A stretch of DNA of 64,000 nucleotides from Saprospiraceae bacterium (GTDB lineage Bacteria > Bacteroidota > Bacteroidia > Chitinophagales > Saprospiraceae). A model generated the notes under the pieces. The model had not been told where the DNA came from. It saw only the letters and a program-made list of their open reading frames with translations, and did no database searches. This document shows positions 1 through 10,611 of the stretch, in pieces. Numbering within the stretch: the stretch's first letter is position 1; each line of letters starts with the position of its first letter. The position numbers were made by a program, and so were the translations under genes. The stretch covers positions 387,794 through 451,793 of the forward strand of contig JADJWN010000002.1 in the NCBI GenBank assembly GCA_016716335.1, given 5' to 3'.

Positions 1-582
1 ACACAGTTTACCTTGAATTTTGACAATAAGGCACTCGAACTGATGGATGTAAAAGCTGAAGCTCTCAATATCCGACCTGAAAACCTCAATACACAGCTGG
101 CTTCCGAAGGCAGACTGGCTCTGAGCTGGAATCAGTTTGATGGGGTGACAGTAGAGGCATCACAGCCATTATTTACCCTTGTTTTCCGGGCAACAACGAA
201 TAATACAATTTCACGTACACTCAGCTTCTCTTCAGACATAACCAAACCTGAAGCTTACACAAACACACTGGAGGAGATGAAGCTGGATCTTGAGTTCAGA
301 GCTGGTCAGCAGACCCTGGCCTTCGAATTGATGCAGAATAATCCAAACCCATTCACAGATCAGACCGTTATTGGTTTTGTACTGCCCGAAAGTGCACCGG
401 CAAAACTCACTGTCTTTGATGTGACCGGTAAGGTAGTGAAAACCTTGAGCAATACATTCCCTAAAGGTTACAGCCAGTGGGTAATCGATGCCGAAGAGCT
501 GACTACCGCAGGAGTATTGTTCTATGAACTGGAAAGCAATGGCAACAAAGCCGTCAAGAAGATGATATACCTTAAGAAATAA
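1..582 (+). CDS. T9SS-sorted surface protein, C-terminal part (5' end outside window)
   Basis: The reading frame is open from base 1, so the gene begins upstream of the window; the TTG at 13 is only an internal codon. The visible 190 residues hold an all-beta, cohesin-like segment (about residues 1-100, with NFDNKALEL and LFTLVFRA) followed by a type A T9SS C-terminal sorting domain (about residues 110-193): NPNPF, then FDVTGKVV, ending in KKMIYLKK. Proteins with this tail cross the outer membrane through the type IX system and are attached to the surface or released. The function of the missing N-terminal part cannot be told. A strong terminator follows the stop codon, so this is the last gene of its transcript. 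Confidence 0.85.
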   Translation, partial: TQFTLNFDNKALELMDVKAEALNIRPENLNTQLASEGRLALSWNQFDGVTVEASQPLFTLVFRATTNNTISRTLSFSSDITKPEAYTNTLEEMKLDLEFRAGQQTLAFELMQNNPNPFTDQTVIGFVLPESAPAKLTVFDVTGKVVKTLSNTFPKGYSQWVIDAEELTTAGVLFYELESNGNKAVKKMIYLKK

Positions 583-618
583 CAGTCTCTCAAGGTTATA
601 GACATAAAAATATTCAGA

Positions 619-652
619 AGCCCCGGTACCGGAACATGTATCGGGGCTTTTT
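619..652 (+). terminator. Rho-independent terminator
   Basis: Stem AGCCCCGG...TCGGGGCT followed by a T run, 36 bases after the stop of the T9SS-domain gene. It also separates this gene from the convergent broken HMG-CoA lyase. Confidence 0.8.
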
Positions 653-819
653 AAATTTCATTTGTACAATACATTTGAGCGACCCTAATGCATCCGGGTG
701 ATATAGGGAATGGAGGGCTACATGCCTTGTTATGAATAATAGGGTCAGACGGGAATAAAATTCTCCCAGAAAGCTGATGGTTGCCGGAATACCCTGACTT
801 TATCGTAATGCCCGGATAT

Positions 820-1731
820 TCAGGCTGGAAAAACATGCATTGCCAAACCCATAGCTGTCTCAAATGCCTCCTTGTTCAGCCCTGTTTCGATTGCTTTTTC
901 ACTAAAATAGTGCAGTAAATGTTCCGTAGGCATATTACCTGTAAGGTCATCTTTGGCCATAGGGCAACCTCCATATCCCTTGATGGCTGAGTCAAATCTC
1001 CGGCATCCGCTCTCCCAGGCAGCTTCTATTTTCTCTCTCCAGTTATGCGGCTGCGTATGCAGGTGAGCACCAAACTCCACATCGGGGTAGGGTGGTATCA
1101 AATGCTTAAACAGGCAGGGAAGATTTCCGTGGAGTCGCCACGCCGATAGTATCAGAAAGTGCCATAATCCTTATACCCATATCCGCCAGTCTGTCCACCC
1201 ACTGCTGACATATCTCCACACTCCATCGGTCTCCGTAAGGATTGCCAAAACCCATGGAAATGTATATCACCAGTTTTTTTCCGTACTTTTCGCAGATGGC
1301 CTGGATCTCTTCCACCCGGCCCAAGGATTCTTCGATGGTGGCATTGGTATTGCGCAGCTGGAAGGTCTCAGATATTGAAAAAGGATAGCCGATATAGCTG
1401 ATTTCATCAAACTGAACCGCATCGGTCGCACCCTGCTATTGGCCACAATAGCCAGCAGCTTGGTATTGCTGTGCGATAATTCCAGCATGTTGAGTACCTC
1501 TGCCGTGTCCCGCATTTGTGGTATGGCTTTGGGAGAAACAAAACTGCCGAAATCAATGGTGTCGAACCCAACCCTTAGCAACTGGTTGATATAAGCGGCT
1601 TTGACCTCTGTCGGGATAAAATCATGCAAACCCTGCATGGCATCCCGTGGACACTCTATGATTTTGACCTGCGGCAATGTCTGTACTTTTACATTTTTAT
1701 AATCATTCAATATCTCCTTTTGTTCATTCAT
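820..1731 (-). pseudogene. Hydroxymethylglutaryl-CoA lyase, two frame breaks
   Basis: Three consecutive frames together encode one HMG-CoA lyase (HMG-CoA to acetyl-CoA plus acetoacetate; leucine degradation and ketone-body route). Segment one carries ECPRDAMQG, the family's metal/substrate loop (usually PRDGLQ), segment two SMGFGNPYGD and LSDTIGVATP, segment three GAHLHT (metal-binding His pair) and GGCPMA (catalytic Cys loop). Breaks lie near 1430-1440, where one base is missing before the GATDAVQFDE stretch, and near 1122-1134, where one is extra. The full span of 912 bases gives about 303 residues, normal for the family. With every catalytic motif present I think these are sequence errors rather than decay, but a true pseudogene is possible. 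No CoA-transferase or dehydrogenase partner is nearby. Confidence 0.8.
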
Positions 1732-1816
1732 TCCCGGGTAAATCCACGCTGAACCACTTGCTTTCAGCTTTGTTCCTTACTTCTGTATGATGTTTCCTGA
1801 TTTTTATCTGAAAGTT

Positions 1817-2026
1817 ATGAATAAAAAAATTTGGATGGTTGGCGGTTTTTTCGCCTTTTTGGCAGGTATCCTTTCTCTTATACTGAGTCTGGTAGGCCTC
1901 GAGTGGACTCCTTTATCTTTTATATATGGCAAAGGTGTTTTTACTATCATAATTCAAATCTTATTGCTCTTCGGTGGAATCGTAATGATGTATATCGCCA
2001 GATTAGATACCGAAGCCGAGGAGTAA
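1817..2026 (+). CDS. Small two-helix membrane protein, unknown
   Basis: About 69 residues with two hydrophobic helices (residues 5-23 and 35-55) and an acidic C-terminus (DTEAEE). No family recognised. Start chosen at the ATG giving MNKKIWMVGG, because a Lys-rich start directly before the first helix is typical; an in-frame ATG at 1787 would add ten residues. It stands alone between divergent and convergent neighbours, so context gives no role. Likely inner-membrane. Confidence 0.55.
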   Translation: MNKKIWMVGGFFAFLAGILSLILSLVGLEWTPLSFIYGKGVFTIIIQILLLFGGIVMMYIARLDTEAEE

Positions 2027-2123
2027 TCACCCATACACTCCGGTTTTACCATAAAATCACCCATCCCAAGCCCTGAAATTTTAAAGCTGTTTGTGATTCA
2101 GCTCATATATTAATTGAGGATGA

Positions 2124-4605
2124 TTAATTGTTCAGGACGCTGCTCAGCTTAAATACAATGCCATGATCCCTGAATCCGCCTCTGTCAAATGCCAGGGTGT
2201 AATCAATCGTAAACAGTGGGACAGGACCAATTCTGAAGTTTTCCAATCCGATGGTGAGCTCTGTGTATAACCCCAGCGCAGGTTGGTAAAGTATTGCGAG
2301 ACCTGCATTTTCCTTAAATCGGGTTTTATTGATCAGTGGGATTCTGTCAAAAATATATCCATTGAAATGATGTCTGAAATGCCCTGACAAATAGTACCGG
2401 TCGGTGCTGTATGAATAATAAGGCATCAGATTGAACACCGTAAATCCCGGATCAATCGGGAACAGCAGTTCGTTGGCAGATGGATGAAAAAAATCGGCAA
2501 AATAATCAGGTCTTTGACCGGGGAACACTCCGTATTCAAGATTGTACTGAAAGTAACCCCAGAGATTGGCATTGACATAATTGTCTTTGACAATCAGCTG
2601 AATTTTGTCAAAGTCATTAAATCCGGCGGTCCGGCTTAGACCTTTTTCATAATGCAGGGTGATCTCAGGCCATGCACCATTCCTTCTGAATCTGTATCCC
2701 GGATAGCTGCTGTATTGCTGTCCGGGTCTCCATCTGAGTCTCATGCTGTGTATGAAATAGCTGTTTTGAGCATACACTTTGGGATCAAGGTCTCTTCTCG
2801 GTATATTTTCGTCAAATAATCGCTCTCTGTCAAAAATGGAATAATGCGTATTGACCTGCAATGGATTTCTTACCACATAGGCACTGTTCAGATTAACCAG
2901 CAGGCCGTTAATTATTTCATGTTGCCACGTGGCTTCTACTTTTTCCTGCCTGTATATTCTGATGCGGTTGATTTTATAAAAAAGGCTGTTCCATGTGGTA
3001 TTTCTTTCTGTGATCGGGGAGTTTCTGTCGAATTGTATGTATTGCCTGCCGATTTGCAAACCAACATTTCCCAGCATGATATTGTTGTATCTGTAATTGA
3101 CAGATAGCCTCGGTTTGATGATTTTATCTGCAAAACCATATTCTACCACTGGATTGATGACCACTCTCCGGTAGGTACTGTCAGACCACTGAAACCGTGT
3201 GTCAATATTGAGTTTCCAGCCTTCCACGGCATTAAACCGCACCGTGGACATTGGACTTGGATAAGCAAAACTTATGTTTCGGTAACTGTTATTCCAGGTG
3301 TAACCTGTCAACAGATCCGCCCATTTCAGCTTGTTGTCTGCTCTGTCCATGGAATCCAGGAAGCTTTTGGATTTCCATACCACTTTAAGCGAATCTTTTT
3401 TCCTGTAGTCCTCTATTTCTTCCTCAGTCAGCGGAATCGGTCTTTTTGCCTGCCAGAACAGTGAGTCAGTTCTAAGTGCATTTTCATCCACTCTGAATCT
3501 CTCCGGATCTCTGAACATATGGCTTACATCGTGATTGACTATATAATCAGAAAAAATGTAAGAAAAATTTCCCCCCATACGGAAGCCCAGCAATCCGGCA
3601 CTGAAGCTGAGATGCTGGGTGATGAGTCTCCAGACATCCGGTGCCTGTACAGGAACAAATATTTGCTGAATGCGCAGCGTATCCGGAAAAGTATTTTTAA
3701 GTGCATCACCCGTAAAATATACATCGAGGCTGTGTATATTCCACAAGCCATCCGTGATATATATGTAGCCGTTTACCAAGGGTTTACTCCGGGATTTGGG
3801 TTTGATCAGGATTTTGTTGACAAGTCTCCCGTCAGCATCCACACTTGCCTGCTCAAGCCTGTAGTCGTAAAAATCAAGGGCATTATCCGCAATGGGTGAA
3901 ATGAGGCTCCTGCCAAAATTGACATAATTATTATAGAAGTCAAAACCTGCCAGCGAAAACTGATTGGGTCTGAAGATATTTTCATTACCCGAGCTGACAG
4001 AGGCATACATCACTTCTTTTTTTTTTGTCCGGTGCCATGAAGTAAAATTTAGATCTGGATTCTGACAAGTATAGTATTCCCTGTCCGGTGCTGTCGAGCA
4101 CTCCGTCCATATTTCCTACTTTGCTTCCCAGCAGCTGGTCAGGAGCTTTCAGTACCTTGATATTGCCCTTGATATACAGGTCTGTTTCATAGCTTTTTAC
4201 CAGATTTTTGTAGTAATTCCTTTTTCTTATCGCATTACGTATGATGCTGTAGGCTGGGTCTTCTCTGTCTGCGGCAATGATTACCTCTCCGATGAGGTTT
4301 AGGTCCGGAGTCATTTCAAAGTTATGGACTATTTTTACACCTTTATAATGAATTCTGCTTTGCATTTTACTGTATCCCAAATACTGGCATACTAAGGTCA
4401 ATGTACCGGTTTGTGCGGGTTCTATTTCATATACTCCCTGCTCATTAGCCACCACTCCTTTAGTTGTGCCTTCAATATAAATGGTGGCAAATGCCAGAGG
4501 ATTTCCTTTTTCATCCAAGACTTTTCCTGTGATCTGGGTAAAGCCTGCATGTGCGAGAAAAAACCAAAAGGTACAGCCAAAAAAACCGGAGTTTTGTATG
4601 TGCAA
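2124..4605 (-). CDS. DUF5686 outer-membrane protein with carboxypeptidase-like N-domain (frameshifted)
   Basis: Two frames form one protein of about 826 residues. The N-terminal 206 residues hold a signal peptide, then a carboxypeptidase regulatory-like beta-sandwich (ITGKVLDEKGNPLAFATIYI, TKGVVANEQGVYEI) of the kind found on many Bacteroidota outer-membrane proteins. The rest matches the DUF5686 pattern: conserved NALDFYDYRL, then a long alternating aromatic region ending in LSSVLNN that looks like a beta-barrel. The break is in a run of ten A on the coding strand (4017-4026); nine would keep the frame from APDKKK into EVMYASVSSG. Function is unknown for the family; outer-membrane location is inferred. 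Confidence 0.8.
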
Positions 4606-4750
4606 TATTACTTGTCAGATAATTCATAGAAATTATGAATGATAAATACCGGTCAACTTTACTTGAATCATGTGCTTATAATGTATCGATACAGGTATCA
4701 TTTTTGGATTATTACCTAAAATAACGGTCAATCCTTCTTTGGGTTTATTT

Positions 4751-5712
4751 TCACTTCAGATGAGTGTTCAAAAACGAGCCTATCTTCTGTTCATTCCAAT
4801 AGACCATACTACCTTTGGTCGTAAATCCTACATGACCGCCATATTTGGGGGTGAGCAGATGTAAACAGGGATTGGATTGGGCTATTTCATAGGGATAGGA
4901 AGTTTTGGGTAAAAAACTGTCATCCAATGCATTGATCATCAATGAAGGGGTTTTTATATGGGATAAAAACTGGAGGCTGTTAGCTTTATCATAATAATCC
5001 CACGCATCTGCAAAACCATGAATAGGTGCCGTAAATGCATGGTCAAAATCAATGAGTGTTTTTACCCGCTTAGCCTCTTTAATAGCGATCAGATCTGGAA
5101 ACTGCTCGTGTTTTTTCTTCATCTTTTTCAGAAGGCTGAGCAAAAAATTTTTCTGATACAGGTAATTTTCCGGTCGGGCGATTTTTTTGCTTCCTGCCGC
5201 AAGATCACAGGGCACTGATACTCCTGCCGCTACTTTTAAGGCAGAAGGTATCGTGTATATTCCATCCCCCAGATATTTCATCAATACGTTACCACCCAGA
5301 CTGAATCCTACGGCAGCTATGTTTTGATAATCCTTAGAAAAATATTGCAGCGTCATGTTTAAATCCTGAGTAAATCCACTATGGTAAAGTACTGGTCCAC
5401 GGTTGATTTCACCACTGCAGGAGCGGAAATTGAAAGCTGCAATATCCCAGCCTTCATGGATCAGATGATAGGCAGTACCCAGTATATATTGCGATTGCGC
5501 AGAGCCTTCAAGTCCATGCAGCAGTATGGCGAGTTTTTGATTTCCATTTATTACCGTATCAATATCCACAAAGTCATGATCCTGCGTTTCAAGCCGGATT
5601 CTTGTATATTTGACCGGATGTTTTTTTCTGAAAAAATAGGGATAAATGGTGTTTATATGCGGATTTTCCAGAGTAGTGGAGGATTATAATCCGAAGCCTT
5701 CAGTACGGGCAT
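4751..5712 (-). CDS. YheT-family alpha/beta hydrolase (frameshifted near the N-terminus)
   Basis: Encodes a YheT-like alpha/beta hydrolase of about 320 residues. The main frame has the oxyanion region LLHGLEGSAQS, the nucleophile elbow GFSLGGN (Ser), a late Asp (NALDDSF) and His (GGHVGF), the family's catalytic triad. The usual N-terminus is recovered upstream in another frame: ATG at 5712 gives MPVLKASDYNPPLLW, continuing after the break as NPHINTIYPYFFRK, exactly the family's HxxTIYP signature. The break is a run of four T at 5664-5667 where five would restore the frame. The start lies inside the end of the glycerophosphodiesterase gene (13-base overlap), so the two are probably co-translated. 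Substrate unknown; an ester or lipid is likely. Confidence 0.85.
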
Positions 5713-6612
5713 AGTGTCATTTTTGATTTTTCCTTTATCACTTCGATCAATTTATCGGGATAATCCGTGATGATTCCATCTACCCCTTTCTCTATCAGCA
5801 TACGCATAGCCTGGGTATCGTTGACGGTCCAAGGTATGAGTTTCAGTTGGTTTTGGCGGCAGAATTCTACCATATTATTATCGACCAGCAGATAATAAGG
5901 ACTCAGTATCTGAGGTTTGAAGCGCAGGCTGTCCAGTTTTTTGCGATAATCCTCCCTTCCTTCCACGAGCAGCGCAATACTGAGGGTATCATCCAGTTTT
6001 CTTATTTCCTGCAGTGACCGGATATCAAAAAGACTGGATGGTGGTTTTGGAAATCAGATTTTTACTTTTCACCACTTCATAAACCAATCGGGCAAAGGTT
6101 GTTGCATCAGGATGAAAGATGCCGTCATAGTCAGGATGTCTCTTGATTTCCATATTGTAATACACAGGAGGCTTCTTCCTGTCTCTGATATACAATTCGC
6201 AGATATCTATTACATCATCAAGCGTAGGTTTGATGCAGGGCATTTTCCGCTGGTGCGGAAATCCCGGATGGGCTTTGATCCCGACATCATACCGTATGAT
6301 TTCAGGTACTGTGAGTTTGTAAATGTTGTGATCTTTTTCTGTTTGCTCTGTAATCTCAAGTCCGCCGGGACCGGTACTGATACGATGATGAAAAAACGGC
6401 TCATGACTGACGATTACCCTTTGGTCACCGGAAATGACAAGATCCATCTCGAGCGTAGTGACTCCCAGGTCAATGGCCTGAAGGAATCCTTCTACCGTAT
6501 TTTCGGGTATCAGACCTCTGCATCCCCGATGCCCCTGGATGTCAATATTTTGATTTATGGCAGGCGTGTGGCACATGAGGTTGAGCATCAGGATACAGAT
6601 AAAATATCTCAT
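5700..6612 (-). CDS. Glycerophosphodiester phosphodiesterase (frameshifted)
   Basis: GDPD-family enzyme that would split glycerophosphodiesters to glycerol 3-phosphate and an alcohol. Signal-like N-terminus (hydrophobic residues 2-13), then QGHRGCRGLIPENT with the catalytic HRG and PENT, LEMDLVISGD (metal-binding Glu and Asp), VSHEP, and near the end IPWTVND and GVDGIITDYP, all diagnostic. The break is a run of five A at 6027-6031 (four expected) between KTTIQSF and DIRSLQEIRK. Repaired length is about 303 residues, normal for the family. It lies 9 bases downstream of a small outer-membrane protein and overlaps the YheT-like hydrolase, suggesting an operon for lipid head-group or phosphate salvage; periplasmic location is inferred from the N-terminus. 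Confidence 0.88.
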
Positions 6613-6621
6613 AGGTAATCA

Positions 6622-7068
6622 TCAGATAAGTATGCCAAAAGAAAGTACAAACTGTGAATGGTCAAATATCAGCCTGGGCTCAATGTAATAGGTCAGCTTT
6701 TCGGTGGGAAATCTCAGGGAAGCACCCAGATTCAGAGAGCTGTCAGTATTATTGGTTCTTGTGAAATTGAGACCCGCAAAGGGTTGAATCAAAACCTTGT
6801 CCGCAATATTGAAAAGTTTATAATGCAGGTCAAAATCAATGGCGTAGTAGGTGCCTTTCTTCAGATAATAGGTAAACATTCCATTAAGCTCGAGTTTGTC
6901 CGCAAATCCCAGAGCAATCTTAGCCTGTGGACCAAATGCACTGTTGACTTCTCCGGTATTGATGGCAAATCCGCCTCCGAAATAAGTCTGACTATTGGCA
7001 TTCTGCAGATAAAGAAACCCCGATAGGATGAAAAACAAAAACCCGATTTTGATTGATGTTGTATTCAT
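6622..7068 (-). CDS. Small outer-membrane beta-barrel protein
   Basis: 148 residues with a signal peptide (hydrophobic 7-22, cut probably after NANSQ) followed by alternating polar/hydrophobic strands (FGGGFAINTG, KIALGFADKLELNG, YYIEPRLIFDHS) and a C-terminal FGILI, as in small eight-strand barrels. No named family recognised. It is the first gene of the minus-strand group with the glycerophosphodiesterase. A -7-like CATCTTTG (one mismatch to TAnnTTTG) lies at 7116-7109 upstream. Confidence 0.65.
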   Translation of the reverse strand: MNTTSIKIGFLFFILSGFLYLQNANSQTYFGGGFAINTGEVNSAFGPQAKIALGFADKLELNGMFTYYLKKGTYYAIDFDLHYKLFNIADKVLIQPFAGLNFTRTNNTDSSLNLGASLRFPTEKLTYYIEPRLIFDHSQFVLSFGILI

Positions 7069-7301
7069 GGCTGATTTGATTTACATGATTCACTTTTATT
7101 GAATGTTACAAAGATGCGAATTTTTTGATTTTTGGAGTATAAAACTAAGGTTATCGACATGATTTGTTAATTTTTTCATAAAAGTTTATGAATTTGTCAA
7201 TGAAGTTTAACTGTTGGTTTTAGGTAAAAATTAATATTGAAACTTATTATTCAACAAAATATGTATATTGAAATAATATATATTATTTTTTTTGATATAG
7301 C

Positions 7302-7341
7302 AGGCAGCGAATGATGTTAACTCAAAGTTAATTAAACGTTA
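7302..7341 (+). promoter_or_regulatory. Phased GTTAA element upstream of the first SusC gene
   Basis: AGGCAGC at 7302-7308, then GTTAA at 7316, GTTAA at 7327 and GTTA at 7338, i.e. exactly 11 bp apart. The same words with the same spacing occur at 12251-12290 before the second SusC gene, while the bases between differ. The layout suggests binding of a response regulator or other activator on one face of the helix; the regulator is not in the window. Confidence 0.5.
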
Positions 7342-7363
7342 TACATTTAATATGTCTAATCTA

Positions 7364-7371
7364 TACTTTTG
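7364..7371 (+). promoter_or_regulatory. -7 box of the first SusC promoter
   Basis: TACTTTTG fits the Bacteroidota TAnnTTTG consensus and lies 38 bases before the ATG at 7410. No good -33 TTG is seen at 17-19 bases, in line with an activator-dependent promoter using the adjacent phased element. Confidence 0.6.
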
Positions 7372-7409
7372 CAGATTGTAAATTTTTTCTTAACCAAACA
7401 AATCAGAAT

Positions 7410-10400
7410 ATGAGACAATTTTTATCCTTCGTATTGGGTATGTTCATCCTCACAGGTGCGGCATACGGTCAAAGGGTGGTCACCGGAACGGTGACAGATG
7501 AGGCCGGACAGGCTTTGATTGGTGCCAACGTGGTAGCCAAGGAAGCTTCCGGTATCGGTACCATCACATATGTGGACGGCAATTACAGATTGAATGTCCC
7601 TGAGAATGTGAAAACACTGGTTTTCAGCTATGCAGGCTACAACTCAAAGGAGATGGCTATCGGCACCTCCTCTGTGATTAACGTTTCTTTATCTGAAGGA
7701 AAACTTCTGGATGAGGTAGTGGTGGTAGGATACGGTGTTCAAAGAAAAGCGGATCTGACAGGTTCTATCGCCTCTATCAAGGGATCTGAGATTGCTCTGG
7801 CTCCGGTACAGAGTTTTGATCAGGCGCTTCAGGGTAGAGCTGCAGGTGTACAGATCACTACGCCCAATGGAGTATTGAATAATCCACCGGTTATCAGGGT
7901 AAGAGGTACCAACTCCATCAACCTGAACTCACAACCTTTGATTGTGATTGATGGTGTACCTACTTTTACCGACAACCTCTCTACAAACTCTGCGGCCAAT
8001 AACCCGCTGGGTAACATTAACCCAGCAGATATTGAGAGTTTCGAGATTCTTAAAGATGCTTCAGCAAGTGCCATTTACGGGTCAAGAGCTGCTGCCGGAG
8101 TTATTCTCGTTACTACCAAGAGAGGTAAAAAAGGCTCTACTAAAGTAAACTATGATGGATGGATTGGTTACACAACTCCATTCAGATTGTTCAACCTCCT
8201 CAATGCAGAGCAGTACCTCCTGATCAAAAATGAAGCTCTGGCTAATGCCAACTCTACCGGCAGATATACACCTGCTTTTGATGTAAACGGCAACATTATA
8301 GATACAAGGTGGTATGATCATGTCAATCAGACAGGATTTTCACACAATCACAGTCTTAATTTCAACGGCGGATCTGAAAGCACAACTTACTATCTTTCTG
8401 TTGGATATACAGAGCAGCAGGGTTTCCTCAGAGGTAATGATTTTGGCAGAACCAACGCCAGATTGAATCTGGATCACAAATTGACCAAAGCTATCAAGGT
8501 GGGAACCAACATCAATTACACAAACTCCATCAATTCAGGACCAAACTCAGGTTCTCTGGCAGGTCAGGCATTCAGTATTGCCGGATTGGGTAGATTGCCT
8601 TTGGTATTACAACCAATCCTGGCTCCTTTCGTGAATGCTGAAGGTAAGGGTTCACAGACTAAAGATCCCGGTTTTGATTACAATATCAACTCAGCAAATA
8701 CTATTGGAGCTATGGGTAATACTCAACCCGTTGCTTTCTATAACCCTAATTTCATCCTGGATTTCAACAAGCATTCTTCTGAAAACAACCATTTTATCGG
8801 AAGTGTGTATGGCGATGTAGAAATTGTTAAAGGTTTGAATTTCAGAACAACTTACGGAATTGACCGGTTGAATATTGAAAATATTACTTTCTGGGATAGA
8901 AGACATGGAGACGGTTTTGGTAATGGTGGATTGGCTGCCAATAACTATGATAAATTAAACAGATGGAACTGGCAGAACACCCTCAATTATCTGACTACAT
9001 TAGGTGAAATGCACAACATTGGTATTTTGGTGGGTACAGAGCAGCAAAAAACCAATCAGGACAGATGGGGAGCTCAAAGAACGGTACTTTCTGATCCTTT
9101 CTTCACCACCTATCAGGGTAATTTTACAACAATTACTCCATCTGCAAATTTCCAGACAGAAAATTTCCTGACTTCTGTATTTTCCAGACTTAACTATGGT
9201 TTTAACAACAGATTATTTGCTTCATTCAATTTCAGAAGAGACGGATACTCTGCTTTTGCGACAGGAAGGAAATTTGGTAATTTCTACGGAGGATCTTTAG
9301 GATATACGCTTAGTGAAGAAGAATTCTGGAAGAATGCTCTGGGTTCTACAGTCAACTATTTCAAACTCAGAGCAAGCTATGGTCTGGTGGGTAACAGTGC
9401 TGTGGGTGACTTTGCAGCTTTATCTCTGTACGGATCCGGCTTGTATGGGCCATCACCTACACTTTTATTTTCTCAGGCCGGTAACCCCGAGTTAACCTGG
9501 GAAACTTCAAAAAAACTGGATGTTGGTTTTACAGTAGGTTTGTTTGAAGATAAAATTCAGGGAGAATTTGCTTACTACAAAAATGATGTGGATGGTTTGA
9601 TTCTGGCTGTGCCTCAGGCGCCTTCCAAGGGTATTCCGGGCAACAGTGTGAACGCTAACGTAGGTGCTATGGTGAATAGCGGTATAGAGCTCACTCTGAC
9701 TTACAATGCAGTCAGAACCACTGACTTTGATTACTCTGTGAGTCTGAATTTTACCACTCAGAAAAACGAGGTGCTTAACTTAGGTCCTACAGGTGCTGAC
9801 ATTCAGGGTTTCAATTCCGGATTGGAGAGTTCCAATATTACAAGAGTGGGTCAATCTATTGGTTCACTGTATGTGGTTCAGACTGCAGGAGTCAATCCTG
9901 AAAACGGAAGAAGAATCTTCTTAAGAAGAGATATCAAAGACGGAGTGGAGACATACACACAAGTGCAATATAACCACGCTGCTCCTGCGGCTTCCAGATG
10001 GACTCTGGTATCTGACGGCTCACCAACGACTGCAGTTACCATTGCCAACAGTGGGGTGATATTTGGTCCTACTCTTCCTACTTATTTCGGTGGATTGAAC
10101 AATAATTTCAGATTCAAATCTCTGGATTTGAATGTATTCTTCCAGTTCTCCGGAGGAAATTACATTTACAACGGTACGAAAGCAGGTCTCAGAGATATGA
10201 GACAGTGGAACAATCATACCGATGTATTGGACAGATGGACACCTGAGAATACTAATGGATCCATTCCCAGAGTGGTGTTTGGAGATAACGTTTCCAATGG
10301 TTCTGCACTTCCGATTTCTGAAAACGTTGAAAAAGGAGACTTTATCAGACTCAGAAATGTGGTTTTGGGTTATACCTTACCTAAATCTTTAACCAATAAG

Positions 10401-10580
10401 ATCAGTATATCCAACCTCAGATTATATGGTCAGATCCAGAATGCTTTTGTGATTACTGACTATACAGGAGCAGACCCTGAAATATCATCAAACGGTAATA
10501 CCAATATTGCTCCGGGTGTGGACAGAAACTCCGTAGGTCAGGGTAGAACTTACACTTTTGGTCTTCAGGTAGGATTCTAA
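7410..10580 (+). CDS. SusC/RagA-family TonB-linked outer-membrane receptor
   Basis: 1056 residues: signal peptide (1-20, AAYGQ), carboxypeptidase-like domain (about 22-100, VTGTVTDEAGQALIGANV), plug domain (about 110-240, with IRVRGTNSIN and PLIVIDGVPT) and a 22-strand-type barrel ending in TYTFGLQVGF. SusC proteins form the gated pore of a nutrient importer, driven by TonB-ExbBD, with SusD as the lid. The SusD partner starts 31 bases downstream. No glycoside hydrolase, peptidase, or sigma/anti-sigma pair is next to it, so the substrate (glycan or peptide) cannot be named. The N-terminal third closely resembles the second SusC of the window, indicating paralogy. Confidence 0.95.
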   Translation: MRQFLSFVLGMFILTGAAYGQRVVTGTVTDEAGQALIGANVVAKEASGIGTITYVDGNYRLNVPENVKTLVFSYAGYNSKEMAIGTSSVINVSLSEGKLLDEVVVVGYGVQRKADLTGSIASIKGSEIALAPVQSFDQALQGRAAGVQITTPNGVLNNPPVIRVRGTNSINLNSQPLIVIDGVPTFTDNLSTNSAANNPLGNINPADIESFEILKDASASAIYGSRAAAGVILVTTKRGKKGSTKVNYDGWIGYTTPFRLFNLLNAEQYLLIKNEALANANSTGRYTPAFDVNGNIIDTRWYDHVNQTGFSHNHSLNFNGGSESTTYYLSVGYTEQQGFLRGNDFGRTNARLNLDHKLTKAIKVGTNINYTNSINSGPNSGSLAGQAFSIAGLGRLPLVLQPILAPFVNAEGKGSQTKDPGFDYNINSANTIGAMGNTQPVAFYNPNFILDFNKHSSENNHFIGSVYGDVEIVKGLNFRTTYGIDRLNIENITFWDRRHGDGFGNGGLAANNYDKLNRWNWQNTLNYLTTLGEMHNIGILVGTEQQKTNQDRWGAQRTVLSDPFFTTYQGNFTTITPSANFQTENFLTSVFSRLNYGFNNRLFASFNFRRDGYSAFATGRKFGNFYGGSLGYTLSEEEFWKNALGSTVNYFKLRASYGLVGNSAVGDFAALSLYGSGLYGPSPTLLFSQAGNPELTWETSKKLDVGFTVGLFEDKIQGEFAYYKNDVDGLILAVPQAPSKGIPGNSVNANVGAMVNSGIELTLTYNAVRTTDFDYSVSLNFTTQKNEVLNLGPTGADIQGFNSGLESSNITRVGQSIGSLYVVQTAGVNPENGRRIFLRRDIKDGVETYTQVQYNHAAPAASRWTLVSDGSPTTAVTIANSGVIFGPTLPTYFGGLNNNFRFKSLDLNVFFQFSGGNYIYNGTKAGLRDMRQWNNHTDVLDRWTPENTNGSIPRVVFGDNVSNGSALPISENVEKGDFIRLRNVVLGYTLPKSLTNKISISNLRLYGQIQNAFVITDYTGADPEISSNGNTNIAPGVDRNSVGQGRTYTFGLQVGF

Positions 10581-10611
10581 ATTCATTCTTTAAAATAGAA
10601 AATAAAAAAAT

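Noticed and set aside
6112..6618. 168-codon ORF opposite the glycerophosphodiesterase
   Set aside because: Shadow ORF; the minus strand has catalytic motifs throughout.
7271..7288. Perfect 18-base palindrome AAATAATAT / ATATTATTT upstream of SusC1
   Set aside because: Consists only of A and T in a very AT-rich gap, so chance is a fair explanation; no copy at the second SusC promoter.
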